DNA from: Hyphomicrobiales bacterium
Lineage (GTDB): Bacteria > Pseudomonadota > Alphaproteobacteria > Rhizobiales > Rhizobiaceae
NCBI GenBank assembly: GCA_900468285.1
Contig: UBTF01000001.1
Coordinates: 1-64,000, forward strand
Direction: 5' to 3'
DNA: 64,000 nt
How positions within the stretch are numbered: the stretch's first letter is position 1; each line of letters opens with the position of its first letter. Made by a program: the position numbers and the translations under genes. The notes beneath the pieces are model-generated. The model was not told the origin of the DNA. It saw nothing but the letters and a program-made list of their open reading frames with translations, and made no database searches. Below are positions 30,890 through 38,583 of the stretch, piece by piece.

Positions 30890-30914
30890 AACGGGCGGGC
30901 ACCCCTGAGGTTCC
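30890..30914 (-). promoter_or_regulatory. EcfG-type promoter of the small acidic protein gene
   Basis: On the minus strand GGAAC (30914-30910), 16 bases and CGTT (30893-30890) exactly match the EcfG consensus. The start codon at 30863 is 27 bases beyond the -10 box. Confidence 0.75.
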
Positions 30915-30938
30915 GCAAAAGGATTGTTGGTGCCCTCA

Positions 30939-30964
30939 GGAACCAACCTTGCTGATCATTTGTT
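30939..30964 (+). promoter_or_regulatory. EcfG-type promoter of the DUF2934 gene
   Basis: GGAAC (30939-30943), 17 bases and TGTT (30961-30964) give a near match to the EcfG consensus on the plus strand, 32 bases before the DUF2934 start. It faces away from the perfect site at 30890-30914, making a divergent stress promoter pair. Confidence 0.6.
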
Positions 30965-30995
30965 TCTCCCACAATCAAACCTTAAGGAGGACGAC

Positions 30996-31313
30996 ATGGT
31001 TGATCGTGACGCAGAAATTCGCAGGAAGGCCTACGAGAAGTGGGAGCAGGAGGGCCGCCGCGAAGGCGACCACGAGCGCCACTGGAGCGAGGCCGAACAG
31101 GAAGTAGGCTTTACTGGAGAAGAAAAGTCTCCCGCAGCCCAGTCGATGAAAAATGAGCAGGCAGACGCTCACAACAACAGCAAGGACGAGGATCTGGAGG
31201 AGGGCCTGGAAGATAGCTTCCCAGCCAGCGACCCCATCTCGGCTACATCGACGACAACATCGGGCAGCGCGAATAATAACATGAACAGCAAGAGTTCTGC
31301 GCAGCGCCGCTAA
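30996..31313 (+). CDS. DUF2934 domain protein
   Basis: A 105-residue hydrophilic protein. The N-terminal 35 residues (AEIRRKAYEKWEQEGRREGD, then HERHWSEAEQEV) form the DUF2934 helix pair; the tail is Ser/Thr/Asn-rich and has an acidic LEEGLEDSFPASDP motif. ATG at 30996 follows AAGGAGGA. Function unknown. It is divergent from the small acidic protein and both have EcfG-type promoters. A terminator follows. Confidence 0.85.
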   Translation: MVDRDAEIRRKAYEKWEQEGRREGDHERHWSEAEQEVGFTGEEKSPAAQSMKNEQADAHNNSKDEDLEEGLEDSFPASDPISATSTTTSGSANNNMNSKSSAQRR

Positions 31314-31745
31314 CGCCTGCACTTGCAGCTTAATGCGAAAACACAAGGCGTCATTCCAAGAATGGCGCCTTTTGTCATGCCGTCCGAAGCATCAGCATTA
31401 AGCAGACCATTTCGGCAAGGAATCCGTTGCGTGATCTCAAGGCCAGTTTTCATCGGTGGCAGTGAAGGTGAGTTGAGAGGCAGACGGGACCTCTGGAGCC
31501 GCGTTCTGCCGTCCTTGAAATCACCTACTGCGAAGATAGGCGCGAGAAAGCCCAGGTCCCGCCAACCACCCCTAGTTTAGCCAAGCTTCGCGAAACTCTC
31601 TCTGACGAATTTTCCATCAATCTGTCGATGTGCCTAAAATATCTGAATGGCAAAACGGTTCGGAAGCTTCTCCGCCAGAACAAAGGCCCGGCAGATTAAT
31701 ATGCCAGGCCTTTGCTTATGCTGATGTCTTTAAAGGGCAAGCGGC
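31314..31745. other. Intergenic region with an open frame lacking a start
   Basis: Beyond the DUF2934 terminator, no known gene was found in this 432-base gap. A 75-codon frame open on the plus strand from 31472 to a TAA at 31697-31699 contains internal M but no start near its beginning; it might be a gene remnant. A hairpin at 31682-31713 (AAAGGCC...GGCCTTT) may terminate the chemoreceptor gene on the minus strand. Confidence 0.4.
31345..31374 (+). terminator. Terminator after the DUF2934 gene
   Basis: AAGGCGTCATTC (31345-31356) pairs with GAATGGCGCCTT (31360-31371) with one G-T pair and is followed by TTGTC. It lies 32 bases after the stop. Confidence 0.7.
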
Positions 31746-33698
31746 TTAAAATTCTTCCCAGTTCTGCACTGCGACCGCTGCCGATCCACCACCGCCGACA
31801 GCGCGGGCCAGTTTGTTGACCAGATTGCGTGCGGGCGAGGGAGCTGCGACGTGGCGTGCCGGGGAGGCGACGGCCATGGGCGCTGCACCTGCACGGCCCG
31901 TTCCGCTATTGCCGAGCTGGAAGCGACTGACGAGCTGGCGCAGCTTATCGGCTTCGTTGGCCAAGGTACTGCTGGCGGCTGTGGCCTGTTCTACCATGGC
32001 GGCGTTCTGCTGCGTGGTCTGGTCCATCTGGTTTACGGCGGTGTTGACCTCTGAGAGACCGACAGACTGTTCGCGGGCCGATGTCGAGATCGCGTCCAGC
32101 TGGCCGTTGATGGCGGCTACGTGGTCATCGATCACCTTCAGCGCCTCGCCGGTTGCCGTGACGAGTTTGACGCCACTTTCCACTTCGTCGGCAGACGTAC
32201 GGATAAGATCCTTGATCTCCTTTGCCGCCTGCGCCGAGCGCTGTGCCAGTTCGCGCACTTCCTGGGCAACGACGGCAAAGCCCTTGCCGGCTTCACCCGC
32301 GCGGGCGGCTTCAACACCGGCATTCAACGCCAGGAGGTTGGTCTGGAATGCGATTTCGTCGATGACTCCGATGATGTTGGAAATCTGGTTGGACGAAGCC
32401 TCGATGCGCTGCATGGCGTTGACCGCATTGGCCACGACCTCACCCGACTGACGTGCCGACTTGTTGGCGTCGACCGCCATCTCGCGAGCTTCCTCGGTGC
32501 GATGTGTGGAATTCTTGACGTTGACCGTGATTTCGTCGAGCGCAGCTGCGGTTTCTTCCAGTGCTGCGGCCTGCTGCTCGGTACGCTTGGACAGGTCGTT
32601 GGCGCTGGCAGAGAGTTCCCGTGAGCCGCTATCGATGGCGCGGGTTGCATCAGCCACGGAAGACAGGGTTTCACGCAACTGGGCGACGGCGGCATTGAAG
32701 TTGCTGCGCAGGCCTTCGAAGTCGGCCGCAAATGGGCGGCTCAGCTCAAAGCCGAGGTTACCGCTGGCCAGATGCTGCAGACCTTCTGCAAGACCGGTGG
32801 TGGCTTCTGCCATGTCCGCGGCGCGCTGACGATCGGCTTCTGCCACACGGGCGCGTTCCGCTTCCGACATGTTGCGTTCGCTGGCCGCCTGTGTCTCCAG
32901 CTCGCGAGCCTTGAGGCCGGTATCCTTGAACACCTGCACGGCCTTGGCCATGGTGCCCACTTCATCGCGACGTTCCGTGCCTTCTACCTCGGCGGAAAGA
33001 TTGCCCCCGGCAAGAATGCCCATTGTCGATGCCAACTGGCGAATGGGGCTTGATACTGAGGAGCGAATGACGAATGTTCCAAAGGCCAGCACGATGCCCA
33101 TTCCAAGAACAATACCAGCCAGCGACGACATGACGATCGATTCTGTTTGAGACGTCAGTTCCACGCTTTGGACGTCGGTCAGCTTGATAATGCGAGCTGT
33201 GTTCTCCGTCATCATTGCAGATACGCGCGCAATTTCTGGCTGACACTTCTCAAAGAACTTCTGTTGAAGTTGCTTGTTTTCTTCTGGGTCAGTCGTTGCC
33301 ATGCCTGCTGCGACCAAACCACTGCACACCGTGTCAGCAACACGCAGACCTTCGTTCTTGGCCTCCACCAGCAACTTGTCGGCAGGTAAGGCCTTCGCTG
33401 CCACGTCCATCTGCTCGATGAAGCGTGCGCGAGAAGCATCAAATTCGGCCTTGGACTTATTTAAGGCAGCCTGATCGGTTGCCATAAGCACCTCGCCAAC
33501 AGAGCCGCGCATTGACTGAAAGCTACGATTTGCTCGAGAAGATGCAATCGCGGCATTAACTTCCTCTTCCAGAAGGCCACTGTAAGAATCGTCAATATTT
33601 TTCATTTTATTTGAAGTATAAATTGCAACACCTATGCAAAATACTGTGCTAAGTGCCATGATTATCATAAATTTAGTTAATATTGGCAGGTTTTTCAC
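31746..33698 (-). CDS. Methyl-accepting chemotaxis protein with CheR-tethering tail
   Basis: The 650-residue receptor has a first membrane segment at about residues 8-28, a helical periplasmic sensor domain of about 155 residues, a second membrane segment at about 187-208 ([20 protein letters not shown]), a HAMP domain ([20 protein letters not shown]), and a long signalling helix with the hairpin tip ([20 protein letters not shown]). The C-terminal NWEEF matches the xWxxF pentapeptide that tethers the methyltransferase CheR (and CheB). The ligand is not evident. It lies alone with a 567-base AT-rich gap upstream. Confidence 0.95.
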   Translation of the reverse strand: MKNLPILTKFMIIMALSTVFCIGVAIYTSNKMKNIDDSYSGLLEEEVNAAIASSRANRSFQSMRGSVGEVLMATDQAALNKSKAEFDASRARFIEQMDVAAKALPADKLLVEAKNEGLRVADTVCSGLVAAGMATTDPEENKQLQQKFFEKCQPEIARVSAMMTENTARIIKLTDVQSVELTSQTESIVMSSLAGIVLGMGIVLAFGTFVIRSSVSSPIRQLASTMGILAGGNLSAEVEGTERRDEVGTMAKAVQVFKDTGLKARELETQAASERNMSEAERARVAEADRQRAADMAEATTGLAEGLQHLASGNLGFELSRPFAADFEGLRSNFNAAVAQLRETLSSVADATRAIDSGSRELSASANDLSKRTEQQAAALEETAAALDEITVNVKNSTHRTEEAREMAVDANKSARQSGEVVANAVNAMQRIEASSNQISNIIGVIDEIAFQTNLLALNAGVEAARAGEAGKGFAVVAQEVRELAQRSAQAAKEIKDLIRTSADEVESGVKLVTATGEALKVIDDHVAAINGQLDAISTSAREQSVGLSEVNTAVNQMDQTTQQNAAMVEQATAASSTLANEADKLRQLVSRFQLGNSGTGRAGAAPMAVASPARHVAAPSPARNLVNKLARAVGGGGSAAVAVQNWEEF

Positions 33699-34265
33699 TT
33701 TTTGTCCCCTAGGGTTTTCCTATAAATGGGTGGATGCGCAATTGATTTAACTGCGAAAATCTGACCATTTTTTATTAAGTAAATTGCAAATACTATATTA
33801 ATTAAATTTGCGAATAGTTGTATTTTATTGCGGAATGAATTGTTAATTTATAGGTTTGTCGTTTAGTCATTCGTCAATTTTTCAGTACAGCTGACCGCAA
33901 ATTTCGCACTTTTCAGTTTTGGACTTTGTCAAAAGTCAAATACCGGACCTTCCATCGCCGATTTGCTGGATTGTCGGGGTTCATTCTTTTTATACATTTG
34001 CATGAAGGGAAGCCGACGCCAGATTTCGCCGGGATCTCAGCATCCAGATAAGTAAGGACAGTCGAATCGAAGCTTAAACCGTATGGCGGTGAGCCTCATT
34101 GTGCCGGTGCTGTCTTGGAAGGAGAAGACAGAGAACGCTATTGTTCAGGAATCACTGACAACAGTGGTTGAGGCAGCAAAACGGTCTCAGCCGATCAGTG
34201 TGGGGATGTTATGTAAAGTATGTTTGCTGATTTTGCAGCGTACCACTTGACCATATTGGTAGAAG
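33699..34265. other. AT-rich region between chemoreceptor and tRNA-Asn
   Basis: This 567-base gap is visibly more AT-rich in 33720-33900 than its neighbours, with an inverted repeat GCAAAT (33786-33791) and ATTTGC (33806-33811). The receptor promoter should lie here, on the minus strand. A 55-codon frame at 34083-34250 (starting MAVSLIVPVLSWKEK) has no ribosome binding site and no known family; I would not call it a gene. It faces the 3' end of the tRNA, a common integration point, but no attachment duplicate was seen. Confidence 0.4.
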
Positions 34266-34340
34266 TGGCTCCCCGGGCCGGATTCGAACCGGCGACCTGT
34301 CGATTAACAGTCGAATGCTCTACCGCTGAGCTACCAGGGA
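34266..34340 (-). tRNA. tRNA-Asn (GUU)
   Basis: On the minus strand a 75-base tRNA with CCA encoded: acceptor arms TCCCTGG and CCGGGGA, D-loop AGCTCAGCGGTAGAGC, anticodon loop CTGTTAA with GTT, T-loop GGTTCGAATCC. The plus strand reads as its complement, which explains an apparent open frame there. Confidence 0.98.
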
Positions 34341-34516
34341 ACGTGCGCTGCTTGGCGCGGTGTGAGCGGGGTAATACAAATGCTTTTCCCTTTTGCCAAG
34401 CGGTTTTTTTAAAAAAAATGCATCAGTCTTGTTTTATCCACCGAAGTCCCCACGTTTCTGGGAATGTTGACCTCAAAAAAAATTCACATCGTCTTCTTTA
34501 GCGGGGGTGTTTTGCG

Positions 34517-34801
34517 ATGACTTTTGGCATTCACCCGAAAACCGGGCGGCTTCATTTGGGAAAATGGAGTGTTGCGATGCCGCGTTCGCGAGTCGGGCGC
34601 ATCATTATCGGCGTTTTGCTGATCGTCGGCGGTGTGCTCGGATTTCTTCCGATCCTCGGCTTCTGGATGGTGCCGCTCGGCCTCCTCGTCCTGTCACAGG
34701 ATTTGCCGTTTGTAAGGCGCCAGAGGCGGCGCCTTACGGTGTGGTGGGCAACCAGGCGGCGCGACAGGCAAGCGCGCCGTGGAGGCACTACGCGCCCGTG
34801 A
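34517..34801 (+). CDS. Small membrane protein of unknown function
   Basis: A 94-residue protein with two adjacent hydrophobic segments (RIIIGVLLIVGGVLGFLPIL, then GFWMVPLGLLVLSQDLPFV) and a basic C-terminus. It recalls small membrane proteins widespread in rhizobia, but I cannot assign a function. GGGGGTG lies before the ATG at 34517; ATG at 34577 (MPRSRVGR) is an alternative with GGAGTG upstream. Its 3' end overlaps the exoD-like gene on the other strand by 14 bases. Confidence 0.7.
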   Translation: MTFGIHPKTGRLHLGKWSVAMPRSRVGRIIIGVLLIVGGVLGFLPILGFWMVPLGLLVLSQDLPFVRRQRRRLTVWWATRRRDRQARRGGTTRP

Positions 34802-35435
34802 GAGAGTTGCTGAGGCCTTGTCCTGCCCAGAAGGCACCATAAGCCAGAATGGCGAAGTAGATTGTCGTGAGGACAAGGAACAGATAGCCGCCAAGAACGG
34901 TCGCGCCGTCGCGCTGGATCATCCCTGCGGAAAACAGCAGAATGGCAACGCCGGGCAGGGTGTTGGAGAAGGGCACAAAACCGAGCGGCATCATCAAGAG
35001 CACGCCTGCCGTCATGATCGCAAGGCCGTTGACCCGCGCCATAACAGTCCCTGTTGTCAGGCCGGGCAGGCGAGGGCGCATATATCGATCCAGCTTCGAG
35101 ACGATGTTGACGCCCTTCTCAAGCGCCGGCACCAGACGGGCGGTTTCCATTTCCTTGTCCAGAATGCGTTTGGGAAGCCACGGAAGACGGTTGAGCGTGA
35201 TTGCAAGACTGATCATGACGATCGCTGCACCGAACACAGTGCTAACACCCGGTATGGAAACGGGGATGAGAAACGGCAGGCAGGCAATGGCGCACATCAG
35301 CAGCAAGCCCTGCTCGCCGATTGCTTCCATCAAATCCCGCAGTGTGATCGTTTTTCCACTCAGGTTTCCGATCAATCTCTGCAATACCGTGCTGAGACTT
35401 TCAGACGTGTCCGTAAAGGTGAAGTTTTGCGTCAT
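34788..35435 (-). CDS. exoD: ExoD family membrane protein
   Basis: A 215-residue membrane protein with about four to five hydrophobic segments and the ExoD pattern: TLRDLMEAIGEQGLLLMCAI, ALITLNRLPWLPKR-like loop (AITLNRLPWLPKRILDKEM) and a C-terminal hydrophobic pair. ExoD is required for exopolysaccharide synthesis and nodule invasion in Sinorhizobium; its biochemical activity is not known. It is convergent with the small membrane protein gene by 14 bases. Confidence 0.88.
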   Translation of the reverse strand: MTQNFTFTDTSESLSTVLQRLIGNLSGKTITLRDLMEAIGEQGLLLMCAIACLPFLIPVSIPGVSTVFGAAIVMISLAITLNRLPWLPKRILDKEMETARLVPALEKGVNIVSKLDRYMRPRLPGLTTGTVMARVNGLAIMTAGVLLMMPLGFVPFSNTLPGVAILLFSAGMIQRDGATVLGGYLFLVLTTIYFAILAYGAFWAGQGLSNSLTGA

Positions 35436-35558
35436 TACTTATCCTGAGGCTATTTTTCCTGCCGGATAGATAGCATCGTCGATATGTCATGCCTATGGCA
35501 AACCAACCCGCTTCACACCATCGTCGGGCCTCGATGCCTGCTGGGATGGCGCGACAGT

Positions 35559-35660
35559 CTAGTGCGAGACCCAGGAATTATATGCGCCGATGGCCAGAAC
35601 CGCCAGAAGAATGCCGATGATGAACGGGTTGATAGAAGTAACGAAGCCGACATAGTCCAT
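35559..35660 (-). CDS. 33-residue membrane protein
   Basis: This short gene reads MDYVGFVTSINPFIIGILLA, then VLAIGAYNSWVSH and a stop: one membrane segment with short ends. A very strong GGAGGAGG lies 9 bases before the ATG, which makes it likely to be translated. Function unknown. It lies alone between exoD (123 bases away) and the YqaA-like gene on the other strand. Confidence 0.7.
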   Translation of the reverse strand: MDYVGFVTSINPFIIGILLAVLAIGAYNSWVSH

Positions 35661-35896
35661 AACTATTTCCTCCTCCATGCGTCCCGCTCAAATTATAGTT
35701 CAGATTGACCTCCGCTGCCAGTAAAAATGGATTTTTTTCCGTGGTGCAACATATGGTTTACTGTTGCCCCCGGGTTTGCGGGGGCTTAATTCTGCTGCAA
35801 TGCAAAATAATGGTCGATGTTAGATGATTTACTGCTCCGCAGCATTTGCCACCGGGCATGACGGCGGCTAGAACGGCCGTGTGTAAGAGGTGCGCG

Positions 35897-36484
35897 ATGC
35901 TCAAAGGATTATATGCTTGGACGATGGCGCTTGCCGCGCGAAAGACAGCTGTATGGTGGCTCGCCATCGTTGCTTTCGTGGAAAGCTCCATCTTCGTCGT
36001 TCCCGCCGATGTCCTCTTCATTCCCATGGTGTTGGCAAAGCCACGGCGTGCGATGTTCTATGCGGCAGTTGCGACGATCGCATCCGTATTAGGGGGCATC
36101 GGTGGCTGGTATCTGGGGCACTACGCCTTTGAAAGCATAGCGCGGCCTGTGCTGGAGTTCTATGGGAAGCTGGAAAGCTTTGAGCACATGAAGGCATCGG
36201 TCGATTATGAAACGATCTTGCTGCTTCTGGTCACATCGGGCCTTGCGCATCTTCCACCAATCAAGGTCGTGACCATTCTTTCCGGTGCCGCCAATATCAG
36301 CCTTGGCCTGTTCATCCTGTCTGCCGTTGTCACACGCGCCGCCCGCTTCTTCATTCTGGCTGGGCTGTTGCAGCGATATGGCGAGTCGATCAGGCACTTC
36401 ATTGAAAAGCGCCTTGCGGTTATTACCGCGGTGGGCGCAGGGGCCTTGATTGCGGTCTATGCCGTCTATGTCTTTGCCCGGTGA
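35897..36484 (+). CDS. YqaA/DedA-like (VTT domain) membrane protein
   Basis: The 195-residue inner-membrane protein has about five hydrophobic segments and the VTT-type motif (FVESSIFVVPADVLFIPMVL, LGGIGGWYLGHYAFESIARP), with a late SGAANISLGLFILSAVVTRA. It belongs to the YqaA branch of the DedA/SNARE-associated family, some members of which move lipids across the membrane. ATG at 35897 follows AGAGGTG; the longer frame to 35846 is less likely. Confidence 0.85.
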   Translation: MLKGLYAWTMALAARKTAVWWLAIVAFVESSIFVVPADVLFIPMVLAKPRRAMFYAAVATIASVLGGIGGWYLGHYAFESIARPVLEFYGKLESFEHMKASVDYETILLLLVTSGLAHLPPIKVVTILSGAANISLGLFILSAVVTRAARFFILAGLLQRYGESIRHFIEKRLAVITAVGAGALIAVYAVYVFAR

Positions 36485-36584
36485 CACCTATTGCGCCCAT
36501 GGCCTGACCGCCGGATGCAAAGGGTTTCCGTGTTCAGCTTGCTGTCAGAAATGATGGCCATCGTCCTGTTGAACAACAGGAAAG

Positions 36585-37181
36585 ATGAATATGCGCATTC
36601 TTTTGGTCCGTGGCTTTGCGATTGCTTTGGCTCTACCTGCAATCTTTTTCACCTATTTCGGATTGCTGCTGGTTTCGGGAAATTTCCACGAAGTCATCCC
36701 CGGGCAGGTTTACCGCTCAAGCCAGTTGAGCGACAGCCAACTGGCGCAGTATGTCAAAGCAAACGGCATAAAGACGATCATCAATCTCCGTGGTGAGAAC
36801 GAAAGATCGTCTTGGTACAGGCACGAAACACAGACCGCTGAAAAACTGGGTGTGCAGCACATCGACTTTGGAATGTCTGCCCGCAAGCAGCTTGCGCTGG
36901 CCCGCATGACGCAGCTGGCGCAGATCATGCGTGACGCGCCAAAGCCTATCCTCATCCACTGTAAGTCCGGTGCCGACCGCACAGGCCTCGCATCCGCTAT
37001 CTATGTCAGCCGTGTGGCCGGTCTGGATGAGGAAACGGCGGAACAGCAGCTCTCAATTCGCTATGGCCATCTCGGCATACCTTACCTGTCGTCCGCCTAT
37101 GCCATGGATAGAAGCTGGGAAGAGCTCGAGCACGTGCAAACGCTCACATCAATGACCGACGTGCCAAAGGATATGATTTGA
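36585..37181 (+). CDS. Tyrosine phosphatase-like membrane-anchored protein
   Basis: The 198-residue protein has a membrane anchor (residues about 8-32) and a dual-specificity/tyrosine phosphatase domain with the P-loop ILIHCKSGADRTGLASAIYV (HCxxGxxRTG, catalytic Cys and Arg). The preceding VYRSSQLSDSQLAQYVKANG and INLRGENER segments fit this family of atypical DSP-like enzymes. Its substrate is unknown. GGAAAG lies before the ATG. Confidence 0.85.
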   Translation: MNMRILLVRGFAIALALPAIFFTYFGLLLVSGNFHEVIPGQVYRSSQLSDSQLAQYVKANGIKTIINLRGENERSSWYRHETQTAEKLGVQHIDFGMSARKQLALARMTQLAQIMRDAPKPILIHCKSGADRTGLASAIYVSRVAGLDEETAEQQLSIRYGHLGIPYLSSAYAMDRSWEELEHVQTLTSMTDVPKDMI

Positions 37182-37245
37182 GGGTTGAAGAGGCTGCGGC
37201 CTGATTCTTCAGGCGAACGAGGTATGGGGGATACCTCGGAGGAAA

Positions 37246-37322
<77 letters not shown>

Positions 37323-37625
37323 ACACAGGACAGGCGTTTATATAGATGGTCGTTCTTGCGCAAGCGGAAAATCGCAGTCGCCTGAAAAACAGCTGAAGAA
37401 ACCTCTGTGCGGATGACCGGTTGCTGGTCTCGCAGAAGGTAAAACTGATCACGCAAAATGCAGTGTGGATAATTTTTACTCAAAACGGCTGCCACGATCT
37501 TGCCGTAATTCAATTTCCGTGGTTCTCTGTCAATGCCCTGACTGGAAGGGGTAAACGGTTGAGACCCGCCATATGCTGGGTGGGACAGCGGCGGGTCTCC
37601 CATTTCATCTCTCAGATCAAAATGA
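37323..37625. other. tRNA-Pro to unknown gene intergenic region
   Basis: This 303-base gap contains only the inverted repeat at 37561-37599. An open frame in it (37421-37639) has no family match or ribosome binding site. I see no tRNA fragment or repeat that would mark an integration site. Confidence 0.4.
37561..37599. terminator. Perfect inverted repeat downstream of the unknown 191-residue protein
   Basis: GAGACCCGCC (37561-37570) and GGCGGGTCTC (37590-37599) form a 10-bp stem with a 19-base loop, 27 bases after the stop of the minus-strand gene. No long T-run follows, so efficiency as a terminator is uncertain. Confidence 0.4.
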
Positions 37626-38201
37626 TTACGGCCAGGTGAAGTAGTAGAATTTGCTGCCCACCGCGCCGAAATAGGCCTGCTCGCCTGAGATCAGGTCGAC
37701 GTAGTTGCCGTCCTCGTCTTTCGAATAAGCGTTATCGGCCTCGCGCTTGACTCGCGACTTGAGAAACTGGCTCCAACCAACCGCGCTTATCTGTTCGCTG
37801 CTGACCTCGGTGTCGCGGTCGCCTGCTTTCACAACGACGCCTTCAACGGGATCGAACACCTTGAGTGTGCTGGATGCGAAGGCCTGCAGCATGGCGCAGC
37901 CACGGCTGAAATTCATCCGATCGCACGATAGATCCGCAAGCCACAATTTGAGTTCCCTCATAAAGCTGGCAGATGTGACCTTTGGCGACAGATCGAGGGT
38001 CTCTGCCTGTTCGCTCAGGGATATGCGGCCTGCTTTGCGCATTGTCTCGACCTCGGGGGTAGGGATACAGCGAGCCAATAAGGATGGGTCGATCGTTGAG
38101 TGCTGGGGGAGCGATGCGCTGACCGCTTCCTGTTTGCTGATGGCCTTAAGCGCCAGCTCCGTGGAGAAGAGCTGTACGTGTGAACCGAGCCCAGAAACCA
38201 T
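37626..38201 (-). CDS. Unknown protein (191 residues)
   Basis: No family recognised. The 191-residue protein has no clear membrane segment; a hydrophobic stretch is absent from the N-terminus. It contains cysteines in SLLARCIPT, SCDRMNFSRGCAML and many charged residues, and ends in aromatic VGSKFYYFTWP. The codon pattern is like its neighbours. ATG at 38201 lacks a strong ribosome binding site, so the start is unsure. It stands alone between a tRNA gene and a small membrane protein gene, which could indicate acquired DNA, but nothing proves it. Confidence 0.6.
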   Translation of the reverse strand: MVSGLGSHVQLFSTELALKAISKQEAVSASLPQHSTIDPSLLARCIPTPEVETMRKAGRISLSEQAETLDLSPKVTSASFMRELKLWLADLSCDRMNFSRGCAMLQAFASSTLKVFDPVEGVVVKAGDRDTEVSSEQISAVGWSQFLKSRVKREADNAYSKDEDGNYVDLISGEQAYFGAVGSKFYYFTWP

Positions 38202-38369
38202 GTTTGACTAAATCCTGTCTGCGGCCTGTCGCACGTCATCTGCGCCAAGCCATCACTTCATGCGAAGCGATCATTTTCTGATCTCTTCTCATGAAAAGAC
38301 CGGTTTTGCCCGTCACGAAACTGGCACAAACCGGTCTAGATTTCTCAACCTGCGCGAAGCTGGATTCTA

Positions 38370-38519
38370 TCAATTCTCCTGGACGGAAACGCCGTTTGGA
38401 CCGATATTCATTTCGATGCCCTTGGGCTTGCTTTCCTCATGCCAGACATAGGCGCCAAGGCCGATGACTGCGACGACCAGCGCGCCGATAACGAGATAAA
38501 GATTATTTGTCCGTGTCAT
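38370..38519 (-). CDS. 49-residue membrane protein
   Basis: A short gene encoding MTRTNNLYLVIGALVVAVIG followed by LGAYVWHEES and a polar tail ending NIGPNGVSVQEN: one N-terminal membrane segment and about 27 residues outside. GGGGAATCC lies before the ATG. Similar small proteins occur in rhizobia in my recollection; the function is unknown. Confidence 0.7.
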   Translation of the reverse strand: MTRTNNLYLVIGALVVAVIGLGAYVWHEESKPKGIEMNIGPNGVSVQEN

Positions 38520-38583
38520 ATGGATTCCCCTGCGGTCATAAATGCGCAGCTAAACGGATGAAATCAAAAGAGGTTCCAGTCGC

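Noticed and set aside
34083-34250. 55-codon frame starting MAVSLIVPVLSW
   Set aside because: No ribosome binding site, no family, ends at the tRNA region; insufficient support.
34220-34501. Open frame of 93 codons on the plus strand
   Set aside because: It reads the complement of the tRNA-Asn gene (the familiar AGFEPATCRLTVECSTAELPG artefact), so it is not a gene.
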